Source: Microbacteriaceae bacterium X2B (GTDB lineage Bacteria > Actinomycetota > Actinomycetes > Actinomycetales > Microbacteriaceae). Taken from it: DNA of 64,000 nt. The notes under the pieces are model-generated. The model had not been told where the DNA came from. It made no database searches and worked only from the letters and a program-made list of their open reading frames with translations. The stretch spans positions 124,001 to 188,000 of the forward strand of contig SCPB01000001.1 of the NCBI GenBank assembly GCA_005502445.1, in the 5' to 3' direction. Position 1 is the first letter of the stretch. Each line of letters starts with the position of its first letter. Below, in pieces: positions 24,094 to 33,281 of this stretch. Both the position numbers and the translations under genes were made by a program.

Positions 24094-24959
24094 CCGACCG
24101 CGCTTCGAACGACTCGCCTGGTCCGCTGGCGCCGGCCTTCGAGATCCTGCAGTGCCCCGTGTGCGGCGAGCCCTTCGAGGGTGCGACCGGAGGAGTGCGA
24201 TGCGAGGCGGGTCACCACTTCGATCGCGCACGGCAGGGGTACCTGAGCCTGCGCGGCGGCGGATCGTCGGCGACGGGCGACACCGTCGCGATGATCGAGG
24301 CCCGCGAGCGGATCCAGCGCAGCGGCGCGCACGACGCGATCGCGGCGGCGATCGTCGATGCCGTCCCCGTCGAGGCGAGCGGCTGGCTCGTCGACCTCGG
24401 CGGCGGCACCGGCTGGCACGCCGCGCGCGTGCTCGACGCGCGGCCCGGTCTGCGAGGCGTCGTGCTCGACGCCTCGGTGCCCGCCCTGCGACGGGCAGCC
24501 CGCGCGCACGAGCGCCTCGCGGCGGTCGGGAGCGACGTGTGGGCGGGAATCCCGGTCGCCGATGCGAGCGTGGCCGTCGTGCTGCGCGTGTTCGCTCCCG
24601 GCGCCGGAGCGCGGGGCGCGGCCGAGCTCGATCGCGTCCTCGCCCCCGGAGCCCGCGTCGTGGTCGTCGTACCCGAGCCCGCGCATCACCACGAGCTCGT
24701 GAAGCCGCTGAAACTGCTGAAAGTGCCGGCCGGCAAGGCGGATGAGGCCGCGGCGAGCATCCCCGGTGCCCGCCACGCGACGACGACGACCGTCACAGGC
24801 GTGCACGAGCTGACCCGCGAGCAGGCCATCGACGCGATCATGATGGGGCCCAACGCCTTCCACCAAGAGCGCGAGGCACTCGCCGAGGCGCTCGCGTCAT
24901 GGCCCGAGCCGATCGCCGTGACGATCTCGGCGAGCGTCGTCGTGCTCGACATCGGGTGA
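24090..24959 (+). CDS. RlmA-type 23S rRNA guanine-N1 methyltransferase
   Basis: This 289-residue protein begins with a small zinc ribbon ('LQCPVCGEPF', then 'VRCEAGHHFDRARQGYLSL') typical of RlmA/TlrB enzymes that methylate G745/G748 in hairpin 35 of 23S rRNA. The SAM-binding motif I is 'WLVDLGGGTGWHAARVL'. Motif 'APGAGARGAAELDRVLAPG' and the region 'YPSPRHH'-equivalent 'PEPAHHHELVKPLKLLK' follow the family pattern. GTG 24090 overlaps the upstream stop. Members of the type II branch confer tylosin-type macrolide tolerance, which cannot be asserted here. Confidence 0.85.
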   Translation: MTDRASNDSPGPLAPAFEILQCPVCGEPFEGATGGVRCEAGHHFDRARQGYLSLRGGGSSATGDTVAMIEARERIQRSGAHDAIAAAIVDAVPVEASGWLVDLGGGTGWHAARVLDARPGLRGVVLDASVPALRRAARAHERLAAVGSDVWAGIPVADASVAVVLRVFAPGAGARGAAELDRVLAPGARVVVVVPEPAHHHELVKPLKLLKVPAGKADEAAASIPGARHATTTTVTGVHELTREQAIDAIMMGPNAFHQEREALAEALASWPEPIAVTISASVVVLDIG

Positions 24960-25050
24960 ACGGTCTCTCGGCCCCCGATTCACAGCCCGATTCCGCGCCG
25001 TACGGTGCGCAATGCCCGACTGGGAGCCGCACCGCGCGTAGGGTGTCGGC

Positions 25051-28000
25051 GTGTGGCGTGCCGACCGATATGACGATCCTGATGTCGATGACGCGTCCGC
25101 GACCCCGCCCGCGAACGGCGCCGACGCCGGCGCCCTCACCCTCGGCGACCCGACCGTGAGCATCGGCAACATCGCCGAGCCGGTGTGGGAGCGCTGGCGC
25201 GACGAGATCGCGAACCTCGGCGGGCCGACGCCTCTGCTGCACTTCGACGACTCCGACCGCACGCGCATCGAGCTCGGCACGAGCCACCCCGGCGGGCTCG
25301 CGCGCTTCATCGCGGGCAGCCCCACCCTGCTCAGCAACCTCGTGCGCGACGACGTCGCCCTGCGCCGCGCCCGCACGGCCGCCGAGCGCATCGCGGACAA
25401 GGGCCTCGAGCTCGCGAGCGTGCGCGGTATCGACGCCGTCGCCCTCGGCATCGGCATGGTCGCCTGGAGCCACGACGGCGTCGACTACCGGGGCCCGCTG
25501 CTGCTGCGCTCTCTGCGGCTGCGCCGTCGGGGCAAGGATGTCGAGCTCACGCTGCGAGGCGAGGTGGCGGTCAACCCCGCCCTCGTCCGAGCCCTCTCGC
25601 AGCAGTTCTCGCTGCACCTCGACACGCAGGCCTTCGTCGCGCTCACCGATGACGAGGGAGCCTTCAAGCCCAACCCGCCGCTCGATCGACTGCGCGGGCT
25701 CACCGCCCACCTCGACGGGGTCACGATCACCCCGCGACTGGTGGTGGGCGCCTTCGCGGAGATCGGCGCCCCGATGTCGGCCGACGCGCACGACCTCGCG
25801 CATCCGGTGCTCGACGCCCTCGCCGGCAACTCGAGCGCGCGCTGGGCGGTGCGCGAGAGCACGACCCAGGTCGAGCTCGTGCACGCCGACAAGCGCCCGC
25901 CCGAGACCGACCTGATGCTGCTCGACGCCGACGCCGAGCAGGAGCAGGTGATCGCCTCGATCGCCGCGGGCAACTCCCTCGTCGTCAAGACGCTGCCCGG
26001 CACGGGCGGAACGCAGACGATCGTCAATGCGATCGGTGCCCTCGTGCGCCAGAACAAGCGCGTGCTCGTCGTGAGCCCGCGGCGCGCGAGCGTGCGCTCG
26101 ATCGCGAGCCGCTTCACCGAGATCGGGCTGCCCGGGATCGCCGTGACCTCCCGCTCGCTGCGGCGCGACGTGATCCGCGCGATCTCGCGCAACGAGAAGG
26201 CCGCGCGCCCCCAGGTCGCCGACGTCAACGAGGCCCTCGCCCGCCTGCGCGGCGTGCTCGTCGACTACCGCACGGCACTCGCCCGGCCCGACCCGGTGCT
26301 GCAGATCAGCGTCTACGACTGCGTCACCGAGCTCAGCCGGCTCGCCCTGCTGCCGACGCCGCCGACGACGCGCGCCCGGCTGAGCCGCGAGGCCGTCGAA
26401 CTGCTGGCCCGCGACCGCTCGCACGCGAGCGCCGTCATGGTGACGGCCGCCGAGCTCGGCCAGTTCACCTACGGGCCGGACGACTCGCCCTGGTACGGCG
26501 CGCGCTTCGCGACGGGGGAGGACGCGCATCGGGCCCACGAACGCGCGAAGCGGCTGCACCGCGAACTGCTGCCGCGCCTCATCGAACGCGCCAATGCCCT
26601 CATCGGCTCGACCCACATGCGCCCCTTCGAGTCGCTCGCCGAGCTCGGCATCTATCTGCGGCTGCTCATCGACATCCGCGACACGCTCGACAAGTTCCAG
26701 TCGTCGGTGTTCGACCGCTCGCTCAGCGAGCTCATCGCCGCGACCGCCCCGCGCCGCGACGGCACCTCGATGCCCTCGGCGACCCGCCGCCGGCTCAAGG
26801 GGCTCGCGAAGGAGTACCTGCGGCCCGGCGTTCACGTGGGCGACCTGCACGAGGCGCTCACGCGCATCCAGCAGCAGCGGGTGCTCTGGCAGCGCTTCGT
26901 GCCCGTCGGCATCACGCCGCAGGTACCCGTCGGCATCGCCGACGTGCACCACGCCTACCAGCAGGTCGAGCAGGAGCTCGAGGCGCTCGACGAGCCGCTC
27001 GGTCACGAGTCCAAGCCGCAGCAGCTGCGTCACCGCCGCATCGCCGACCTGCTCGAGCTCGCCGAGCGGCTCGCCGCCGAGAGCGACGTGCTCGACAACC
27101 TGCAGGAGCGCACCGAACTGCTGCGCGAGATGGAGCGCTGGGAGGTCGGGCCGCTGCTGAGCGACCTGTCGGCGCGGCACGTGCCGCAGACCCAAGTCGC
27201 CGCCGAGCTCGAGCTGGCCTGGTGGCGCTCGGCGCTCGACGCGCTGCTGCAGAGCGATCGCGCGCTGCTCGGCGCCGACACGACGGTGCTCGACCGGCTC
27301 GAGGCCGACTTCCGTCTCGTCGACGAGGCCCACGCGGCCGGGTCGGCGGCGCTGCTCGCGTGGCAGCTCGCCGAGAACTGGTCGATCGGCATCACCGACT
27401 GGCCCGACGAGGCGGCCGCCCTGAAGGCCCTCCTGAAGTCGGGCATGCTCACCTCGGGCGACCTGCAGAAGTGCGCCCCGCACCTCAGCCGCCCGATCGC
27501 GCCGGTCTGGCTCGCCTCGCCATACGACGTGCACCAGATCAGCGACGACGTGCCCTTCGACGCCGTGATCCTGCTCGACGCGGGGGCCGTGACGATCCCC
27601 GAGGTCGCCGCCGCGATCCGCCGCGGTCGGCAAGTGGTCGCGGTCGGCGACCCGGTCACCCAGAGCCCCGCCCCGTTCGCGATCGCGCTCGAGAGCGACG
27701 ACACGACGCCCGAATCCGACGTGGATGCCCGCCATGCGGCATCCGCGCTGTTCCAGCTCTCGGAGCTGCTTCCGTCGCTATCGCTCACCCGGTCGTACCG
27801 CGCGGGCGGCGAGGACCTCGCCGAGCTCGTCAACCGCCGCTTCTACGCCGGGCGCATCGACTCGCTGCCGTGGGCCGGGTCGTTCCTCGGCCACCCCTCG
27901 ATCGCGGTCGATTACCTCGACGACGGTCACGGCATGCCCGACGAGGACTCGGGCGCCGTCGAGAGCGTCGACGTCGAGGTGCAGCGCGTCATCGATCTCG

Positions 28001-28851
28001 TGCTCGAGCACGCGACGGCGCGGCCCAAGGAGTCGCTCATGGTCATCACCGCGAGCACGAAGCACGCAGCACGCGTGCATGCCGCGGTTCTCGAGGCGAT
28101 CGGCACGCGCCCCGACCTGCACGAGTTCGTGCTCGGCGACCGGCCCGAGCCCTTCGCGGTGCTGACCATCGAGCAGGCGGTCGCGCAGAGTCGCGACCGC
28201 GTCATCTTCTCGATCGGATTCGGCCGAACGCCGCACGGCCGCGTGCTGAGCGAGTTCGGAGCGCTCGGCCGCCCCGGCGGCGACCGCCTGCTGGCCGTCG
28301 CGATGACGCGCGCGCGGCGGTTCGTGCGCATCGTCAGCTGCATCCGCGCGGGCGACCTCGACGACGACCGCATGTCGCATGGCGCGCGTGCGCTCGCCGA
28401 CCTGCTCGCCGACATCGAGGCCCGCCGCTCGGCCGTCGAGGTGCCCGACGACAGCGACCCGATGCTCATCGACCTCGCCCGCCGCCTCGAGGCCCGCGGG
28501 CTGCGCGTCTCGCTCGGCCACCGCGGCAAGTTCAGGCTCGTCGCGAGCCGCGGCGGCTACTGCATCGCCGTCGACACCGACGCCTCGCTCATGCAGATGA
28601 GCCTGCGCGAGGCGCTGCGGCTGCGACCCGACCTGCTGCGCCGACTCGGCTGGCACTACGCGCGCGTGCACGTCTTCGAGCTGTTCAGCCAGCCCGACGC
28701 CGTCGCCGACCGCATCGCGGCTATGGCCGGAGCCGTCGGCGGCACCACCGGCCGCCCCTCGGCCGCTACCGAGGCCGCCGCGGCCCGGCACCGCGCGGCC
28801 CCGAACGAGACGCAGCCGCTCGAGGGACTGCCCTCCTCCGCCACCCGGTAG
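25051..28851 (+). CDS. Large degenerate SF1 helicase-like protein with nuclease-like C-terminus
   Basis: This 1266-residue protein has the layout of the actinobacterial UvrD/Upf1-like SF1 proteins. The Walker A position reads 'LPGTGGTQT' (residues 315-322 region), with Gly where the catalytic Lys should be. The Walker B region near 838 reads 'VILLDAGAVTIPE', with Ala in place of the DE glutamate. Motif V-like 'LTIEQAVAQSRDRVIFSIGF' and motif VI 'VAMTRARRFVRIV' (about 1083) remain. Residues 1145-1235 ('GKFRLVASRGGYCIAVDTDA', 'LGWHYARVHVFELFSQP') resemble the PD-(D/E)XK nuclease tail of MTES_1575-type proteins. GTG start at 25051. It is probably a nucleic-acid-binding protein with impaired or altered ATPase. 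Confidence 0.8.
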   Translation: MWRADRYDDPDVDDASATPPANGADAGALTLGDPTVSIGNIAEPVWERWRDEIANLGGPTPLLHFDDSDRTRIELGTSHPGGLARFIAGSPTLLSNLVRDDVALRRARTAAERIADKGLELASVRGIDAVALGIGMVAWSHDGVDYRGPLLLRSLRLRRRGKDVELTLRGEVAVNPALVRALSQQFSLHLDTQAFVALTDDEGAFKPNPPLDRLRGLTAHLDGVTITPRLVVGAFAEIGAPMSADAHDLAHPVLDALAGNSSARWAVRESTTQVELVHADKRPPETDLMLLDADAEQEQVIASIAAGNSLVVKTLPGTGGTQTIVNAIGALVRQNKRVLVVSPRRASVRSIASRFTEIGLPGIAVTSRSLRRDVIRAISRNEKAARPQVADVNEALARLRGVLVDYRTALARPDPVLQISVYDCVTELSRLALLPTPPTTRARLSREAVELLARDRSHASAVMVTAAELGQFTYGPDDSPWYGARFATGEDAHRAHERAKRLHRELLPRLIERANALIGSTHMRPFESLAELGIYLRLLIDIRDTLDKFQSSVFDRSLSELIAATAPRRDGTSMPSATRRRLKGLAKEYLRPGVHVGDLHEALTRIQQQRVLWQRFVPVGITPQVPVGIADVHHAYQQVEQELEALDEPLGHESKPQQLRHRRIADLLELAERLAAESDVLDNLQERTELLREMERWEVGPLLSDLSARHVPQTQVAAELELAWWRSALDALLQSDRALLGADTTVLDRLEADFRLVDEAHAAGSAALLAWQLAENWSIGITDWPDEAAALKALLKSGMLTSGDLQKCAPHLSRPIAPVWLASPYDVHQISDDVPFDAVILLDAGAVTIPEVAAAIRRGRQVVAVGDPVTQSPAPFAIALESDDTTPESDVDARHAASALFQLSELLPSLSLTRSYRAGGEDLAELVNRRFYAGRIDSLPWAGSFLGHPSIAVDYLDDGHGMPDEDSGAVESVDVEVQRVIDLVLEHATARPKESLMVITASTKHAARVHAAVLEAIGTRPDLHEFVLGDRPEPFAVLTIEQAVAQSRDRVIFSIGFGRTPHGRVLSEFGALGRPGGDRLLAVAMTRARRFVRIVSCIRAGDLDDDRMSHGARALADLLADIEARRSAVEVPDDSDPMLIDLARRLEARGLRVSLGHRGKFRLVASRGGYCIAVDTDASLMQMSLREALRLRPDLLRRLGWHYARVHVFELFSQPDAVADRIAAMAGAVGGTTGRPSAATEAAAARHRAAPNETQPLEGLPSSATR

Positions 28852-28855
28852 CGCC

Positions 28856-29023
28856 GTGGCCGAGGTCGAGAACGCCGAACCCGTGGGTCGGCCGCGTCGG
28901 CGCCGCCGGGCGGTGACGACCCCTCCGCCCGGGTCCGATCCGGCGCCGCTGCCGGAGCCCGAGCGGCACCGCCTCGACGAGAACGACGCTCGCCTGAAGG
29001 CCGAGAAGCCTCCCCACTACTGA
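28856..29023 (+). CDS. Small conserved-looking protein, 55 residues
   Basis: GTG at 28856 lies 4 bases after the helicase-like gene. The product has an Arg-rich patch ('GRPRRRRRAVTTPPPG'), a Pro-rich linker and the tail 'DENDARLKAEKPPHY'. I recall similar 'DENDxRL...DKPPH' tails in small Microbacteriaceae proteins next to this helicase-like gene. The basic patch suggests nucleic-acid contact. No domain can be named. Confidence 0.6.
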   Translation: MAEVENAEPVGRPRRRRRAVTTPPPGSDPAPLPEPERHRLDENDARLKAEKPPHY

Positions 29024-29077
29024 GCCGACGCGCTGCCCGCCCGGTTCCCGAGCTGTTCAGCGCTCGGACCGTTCGGG

Positions 29078-29512
29078 CTAGCGCCCCTGCTCGCCCGCCT
29101 CGCGCCGCGCGAGCAGGTCGCGGATCTCACCGAGCAGCTCGATCTCGGTCGGCAGCTCCTCGTCGGCGGTGATCGGCTCGCCGGCCTTGCGCGCAGCCTC
29201 GGCCCGCCGGGCGAGGAAGTTCATGGGCGCCACGAGCGCGAAGTACACGACCGCCGCGACGATGAGGAAGTTCAGCACGGCCGCGAGCACCGCCCCGAAC
29301 AGCAGCTCGGCGGGCTTGCCCGACAGGGTCGGGATCTCGACGACGAGCGCCGTGCTCAGGGTCTCGGCGTTGAACAGCGCCCCGATCGCGGGCGTGATGA
29401 CCGCTGTGACGATCGAGGTGACGAGCGCCGTGAACGCCGTGCCGACGACGACCGCGACGGCGAGCTCGATGACGTTGCCGCGCAGGATGAAGGCCTTGAA
29501 TCCGCTGAACAT
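29078..29512 (-). CDS. mscL: Large-conductance mechanosensitive channel MscL
   Basis: This 144-residue protein has the MscL start 'MFSGFKAFILRGNVIELAVA' with TM1 to about residue 40. The short periplasmic loop includes 'LSTALVVEIPTLSGKP', TM2 is 'LFGAVLAAVLNFLIVAAVVY', and a charged C-terminal helix contains 'EIELLGEIRDLLARRE', which bundles in the cytoplasm. It forms a homopentameric channel that opens under hypo-osmotic tension. The start at 29512 lies 11 bases beyond the FmdB-type gene's stop, so the two are co-transcribed. Confidence 0.95.
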   Translation of the reverse strand: MFSGFKAFILRGNVIELAVAVVVGTAFTALVTSIVTAVITPAIGALFNAETLSTALVVEIPTLSGKPAELLFGAVLAAVLNFLIVAAVVYFALVAPMNFLARRAEAARKAGEPITADEELPTEIELLGEIRDLLARREAGEQGR

Positions 29513-29520
29513 GCCGAGGC

Positions 29521-29826
29521 TCAGCTCGCCGCCGCCGCGGGCGTGCTCGCCGGCGTCGATGTCGAAGTCGACGACGCGCCGCTCGACCCGCCCGCCGAGC
29601 CGGAGCCCGAGTCGCCCGCCGACCCTGACCCCGCGCCGCTCGCCGCCGGCGTGCGGCTGTCGGTGCGGTAGAAGCCCGAGCCGTTGAAGGTCACGCCGAC
29701 GGCCGAGAACAGCTTGCGCAGCCGGCCCCGGCAGGTGGGGCACTCGGTCAGCGCATCGTCGGTGAACGCCTGCTGGATGTCGAAGGCGGTCGCGCACTCG
29801 GCGCAGCGGTACGAGTAGGTGGGCAT
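29521..29826 (-). CDS. FmdB-type zinc-ribbon protein
   Basis: A 101-residue protein. Residues 1-35 form the FmdB/CxxC_CxxC_SSSS zinc ribbon: 'MPTYSYRCAECATAFDI', then 'LTECPTCRGRLRKLF', with four Cys as metal ligands. The motif 'GVTFNGSGFYRTDSR' that follows is the second conserved part of the family. The last 45 residues are Ser/Gly/Ala/Thr-rich and likely disordered. Family members are often named putative regulators, but no target is known. It lies upstream of mscL. Confidence 0.88.
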   Translation of the reverse strand: MPTYSYRCAECATAFDIQQAFTDDALTECPTCRGRLRKLFSAVGVTFNGSGFYRTDSRTPAASGAGSGSAGDSGSGSAGGSSGASSTSTSTPASTPAAAAS

Positions 29827-29925
29827 GAATTTCCTCCGCGTCCAGGATACGGGCGGGCGGGCATCCCCGATGTCACGGTCGATTCGATCGATCTGCGGAT
29901 GCGGCCGGCGCCGCCCGGCCCGCGA

Positions 29926-30603
29926 TCAGCCCGCGAAACGGGTGATGCCGTCGGGCGTGACCACCCCGTCGACGCGTTCGTCGTGCGGCTCGCTCGGCAG
30001 CTCGTCGAGCAGCTCGTCGGCGAACACGACGGCGAACACGGGTGGGCGGCGGTCCATCGAGCCGAGGGTCTTGTCGAAGTAGCCGCGGCCCCACCCCATG
30101 CGCATGCCGGAGCGGTCGACGGCCGCGGCGGGCACGATGATGAGCCCGACGTCGTTGATCGCGATAGGGCCGAGCAGTTCTGCGTCGGGCACGGGCATGC
30201 CGGCGACGTCTTCGAGTTCGGCGGCGGAGCCGAGCCCGTCGTCCGGGGCAGAGCCGCCCGCCGTACCAGCACCGTCGCGCTCGACCTCGTACGGCGCCCA
30301 GTCGAGCAGCCCGTCGTCGCGCGAGACCGGCACGAGCACCCGGATTCCCCGATCGCACGCCCACCGCAGGAAGGGTCGAGTCTGCGGCTCGTCGGCGGTC
30401 GAGAGGTAGCAGCTGAGCTGCTGCGGCCCGAGCGCCGAGGCGAGGGCGATGAGCTGCTGCGTCACCCGCTCGGCGGCGAGCTCGCGCTCGTGCCGGGGCC
30501 GGATGCGCCGGCGCTCGCGCAGCTCGGCGCGCAGGGCGCGCTTGGCGTGCGCTGCGGCCGCGGCGTGCCCGGCTCGGGCGGAGTCGCTCGGCATGCGGCC
30601 CAT
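29926..30603 (-). CDS. 5-formyltetrahydrofolate cyclo-ligase
   Basis: This protein of about 225 residues has the family's basic N-terminal helix ('AKRALRAELRERRRIRPRHE'), the folate-site strand 'LSCYLSTADEPQTRPFLRWA' and the ATP loop 'GMRMGWGRGYFDKTL', the most diagnostic motif. It converts 5-formyl-THF to 5,10-methenyl-THF with ATP in one-carbon metabolism. Two ATG codons (30603, 30594) are close; neither has a strong ribosome site. A variable insert (about 110-130, 'GAGTAGGSAPDDGLGSAAEL') separates the core strands. It is divergent from galU. Confidence 0.9.
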   Translation of the reverse strand: MGRMPSDSARAGHAAAAAHAKRALRAELRERRRIRPRHERELAAERVTQQLIALASALGPQQLSCYLSTADEPQTRPFLRWACDRGIRVLVPVSRDDGLLDWAPYEVERDGAGTAGGSAPDDGLGSAAELEDVAGMPVPDAELLGPIAINDVGLIIVPAAAVDRSGMRMGWGRGYFDKTLGSMDRRPPVFAVVFADELLDELPSEPHDERVDGVVTPDGITRFAG

Positions 30604-30652
30604 CCTAAGAGTTCACCCGAGCTCGGTGAGGGCGCTTCGCTAAGGTGTGCCC

Positions 30653-31543
30653 ATGACCCCCGCGCTCACGAAGGCCGTCATCCCCGCAGCAGGCCTCGGC
30701 ACCCGATTCCTCCCGGCCACGAAGGCGATGCCGAAGGAGATGCTGCCGGTGGTCGACAAGCCGGCGATCCAGTACGTGGTCGAGGAGGCCGTCGGCGCCG
30801 GGCTGACCGACGTGCTCATGATCACGGGCCGCAACAAGAACGCGCTCGAGAACCACTTCGACCGCATCGGCGAGCTCGAGGCCACGCTCGAGCGCAAGGG
30901 CGACACCGAGAAGCTCGCCAAGGTCGAGTACTCGACCGACCTCGCCGACATGCACTACGTGCGGCAGGGGAATCCACTCGGTCTGGGGCACGCTGTGCTG
31001 CGCGCGAAGATGCACGTCGGCCGCGAGCCCTTCGCGGTGCTGCTGGGCGACGACATCATCGACCCGCGCGACCCGCTGCTGACGCGCATGATCGAGGTGC
31101 ACCAGCACCGCGCCACGACGGTCGTCGCCCTGCTCGAGGTCGATCCCGCGCAGACGCACCTGTACGGCATCGCGACGGTCGAGCAGGCCGACGAGAGCGA
31201 CGTCGTGCGCATCACCGGCCTCGTCGAGAAGCCCTCGCCGGGCACGTCGCCGTCGAACTTCGCGGTCATCGGTCGCTACGTGCTCACGCCGGCGATCTTC
31301 GACGTGCTCGAGCACACGGCGCCGGGCAAGGGCGGCGAGATCCAGCTCACCGACGCCCTGCTCGAGCTCGCGACCGACGAGAGCTCGAGCGGCGTCTACG
31401 GCGTCGTCTTCCGCGGCCGCCGCTACGACACGGGCGACCGGCTCGACTACATCAAGGCGATCGTGCAGCTCGCCGTCGAGCGCGACGACCTCGGCCCCGA
31501 GCTGCGTCCGTGGCTGCGCGACTTCGCCGCCGGCCTCGACTGA
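30653..31543 (+). CDS. galU: UTP-glucose-1-phosphate uridylyltransferase
   Basis: This 296-residue nucleotidyltransferase has the nucleotide loop 'AVIPAAGLGTRFLPATKAMP' (residues 9-28), 'KEMLPVVDKPAIQYVVEEAV', 'GLGHAVLRAKMHVG' and the metal-binding 'LLGDDIID'. The sugar-phosphate site contains 'GLVEKP' and 'GGEIQLTDALLEL'. It makes UDP-glucose for cell-envelope glycans and trehalose or glycogen chemistry. ATG 30653 is preceded by AAGGTG. The divergent spacing to the cycloligase is 49 bases, so promoters overlap. Confidence 0.95.
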   Translation: MTPALTKAVIPAAGLGTRFLPATKAMPKEMLPVVDKPAIQYVVEEAVGAGLTDVLMITGRNKNALENHFDRIGELEATLERKGDTEKLAKVEYSTDLADMHYVRQGNPLGLGHAVLRAKMHVGREPFAVLLGDDIIDPRDPLLTRMIEVHQHRATTVVALLEVDPAQTHLYGIATVEQADESDVVRITGLVEKPSPGTSPSNFAVIGRYVLTPAIFDVLEHTAPGKGGEIQLTDALLELATDESSSGVYGVVFRGRRYDTGDRLDYIKAIVQLAVERDDLGPELRPWLRDFAAGLD

Positions 31544-31549
31544 CCGGCA

Positions 31550-32203
31550 GTGGCGACGACGATCCCGACGCTCCGCGATGGCGCGACGACCCTGCGCCCC
31601 ATCCGGGTGCGGGATGCGCGCGCGCTCGAGCGCGAGCTGCTCGCCAACCGCGCCTGGTTGCGCCCGTGGGAGGCCACGAATCCCGCCGCCCCGATGTCGT
31701 GGGATACCCGGGGCAGCATCAGAGGACTCCTCGCCGCCGCGCGCACCGGCTCCGGGCTCCCGTTCGTGGTCGAGGTCGATGGCGAGTTCGCCGGCCAGCT
31801 CAACGTCTCGGGGATGACCTACGGCTCGCTCGCCTCGGCGACGATCGGGTACTGGGTCGCCGAGCGGTTCGCCGGTCGCGGCGTCACCCCGACCGCCGTC
31901 GCCCTCGCGACCGACCACGTCTTCTTCAGTCTCGGGCTGCACCGCATGGAGATCTGCATCCGCCCCGAGAACGCGGCGTCGCTGCGCGTGGTCGAGAAGC
32001 TCGGCTTCCGCTACGAGGGGCTGCGCCGTCGGTACATCCACATCAACGGCGACTGGCGCGACCACTTCTGCTTCGCGCTCACGGTGGAGGAGGTGCCGCA
32101 GGGCGTGCTGCAGCGCTGGAGGGCCGGGCGCGCCCCGATGACGGCCGCGAGCATCCCCGAGACCGATCGCATCGCGGCGCGCCGGGGGATCGCCCTGCCC
32201 TAG
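31550..32203 (+). CDS. RimJ-type GNAT acetyltransferase
   Basis: This 217-residue protein has the RimJ/RimL pattern: 'TLRPIRVRDARALERELLAN', 'FAGQLNVSGMTYGSLASATI', the acetyl-CoA loop 'ERFAGRGVTPTAVALATDHV' and 'ENAASLRVVEKLGFRYEGLR'. The close relation to ribosomal-protein S5 alanine acetyltransferase suggests N-terminal protein acetylation. GTG at 31550 lies 6 bases after galU, indicating an operon. Confidence 0.87.
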   Translation: MATTIPTLRDGATTLRPIRVRDARALERELLANRAWLRPWEATNPAAPMSWDTRGSIRGLLAAARTGSGLPFVVEVDGEFAGQLNVSGMTYGSLASATIGYWVAERFAGRGVTPTAVALATDHVFFSLGLHRMEICIRPENAASLRVVEKLGFRYEGLRRRYIHINGDWRDHFCFALTVEEVPQGVLQRWRAGRAPMTAASIPETDRIAARRGIALP

Positions 32204-32229
32204 GCGCCCCTCGGCCCTACCGTGTGCTC

Positions 32230-33177
32230 ATGGAGTTCACGTCAGGCGGCACCGCGATCCTCATCGCGCTGGCCGCGGGGCTCTGGCTCGTCTACCTCGT
32301 GCCGATGTGGCGCCGCCGGAGCGAGTACCTGTCGACCGAGCGCAACGCCGTTCGGCTGCAGCAGACGCTGCGCATCATGGCGCAGACGACCGAGCTGCCC
32401 GAGGCGGTGCGCGCCGAGATGACGGCGCGTGAGATCGCCAATCAGGAGCGCACGCTCGCCGCGCGCCAGCGCGAGGAGCAGGCGATCGCCCGAGCCCGCG
32501 AGGCCGCCGCGCAGCGGGCGGTGCGCGAGCGCCTCGCACAGACCGCTCCGGGGCTCGCCGCCGAGGTCGACGCCGCCCAGCGCGGCCAGGCCCGCCTGCG
32601 CCGCTCGCGGGCTGCGACCTCCCTGCTGACCCTCGTCGCCCTCGTCGGGCTCATCGCCTCGGTCGGCGCCGGCGCGTGGGCGTGGACCGCGCTCGCCGGC
32701 TTCGTCGCCGTGAGCGGCGTCATGCTGCTCACGGGGCTCGCCCGGGCGAACCGCCGCCGTTCGGGCGGGGCCGCTCCGGCTCGGCGCGCGCCGCGGTTCG
32801 TCGACTTCGCGGCCGAGCGATCCGCGGGCTCGGCGGTCTCGGACGAGCAGCGCGCGTGGACCCCAGTGCCGCTGCCGAAGCCCCGCTACCTCGCCGCTCC
32901 CGTCTACTCGGCTCCCCCCGCCGCGCGCGCCGGACTCGGATCGATCGACCACGCCGCGGTGCTCGCGGCCGCCGCGGCCGAGGCCGAGCGCGCCCAGCGC
33001 GCCGCGACCTCGCTGAGCGCGCCCGCGGAGGCGCCTGCGGCATCCGCCCCCGCCGCGCCCGCCGGCGCCCCCGCTTCGCCGTCGAGCCGCTTCGCCCGCA
33101 TGGGCCTGCTCGAGGGTCTGCCGACCGAGGCGCCCGACCTCGACGAGGTGCTGCAGCGCCGCCGCGCGGTCGGCTGA
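32230..33177 (+). CDS. Conserved membrane protein with coiled coil
   Basis: A 315-residue protein. TM1 lies at residues 7-26 ('AILIALAAGLWLVYLVPMW'), followed by a long Ala/Arg/Glu/Gln coiled coil (about 35-125), then two adjacent membrane segments ('LLTLVALVGLIASVGAGAWA', 'LAGFVAVSGVMLLTGLA'). A Pro/Ala-rich cytoplasmic tail ends 'LDEVLQRRRAVG'. I recognise it as a conserved Microbacteriaceae gene downstream of galU and rimJ, without known role. ATG 32230 is used; an in-frame GTG lies 6 bases earlier. Confidence 0.75.
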   Translation: MEFTSGGTAILIALAAGLWLVYLVPMWRRRSEYLSTERNAVRLQQTLRIMAQTTELPEAVRAEMTAREIANQERTLAARQREEQAIARAREAAAQRAVRERLAQTAPGLAAEVDAAQRGQARLRRSRAATSLLTLVALVGLIASVGAGAWAWTALAGFVAVSGVMLLTGLARANRRRSGGAAPARRAPRFVDFAAERSAGSAVSDEQRAWTPVPLPKPRYLAAPVYSAPPAARAGLGSIDHAAVLAAAAAEAERAQRAATSLSAPAEAPAASAPAAPAGAPASPSSRFARMGLLEGLPTEAPDLDEVLQRRRAVG

Positions 33178-33281
33178 GCGCGCCTTCCCGACGGCTCGCT
33201 CGTGGGTCCGGGATGCCCTGCTCGGGCCTCGGCGGCGTGCGGAGCACCCCGATCGGCAGTGATAGGGTTGACGACGTTCAC

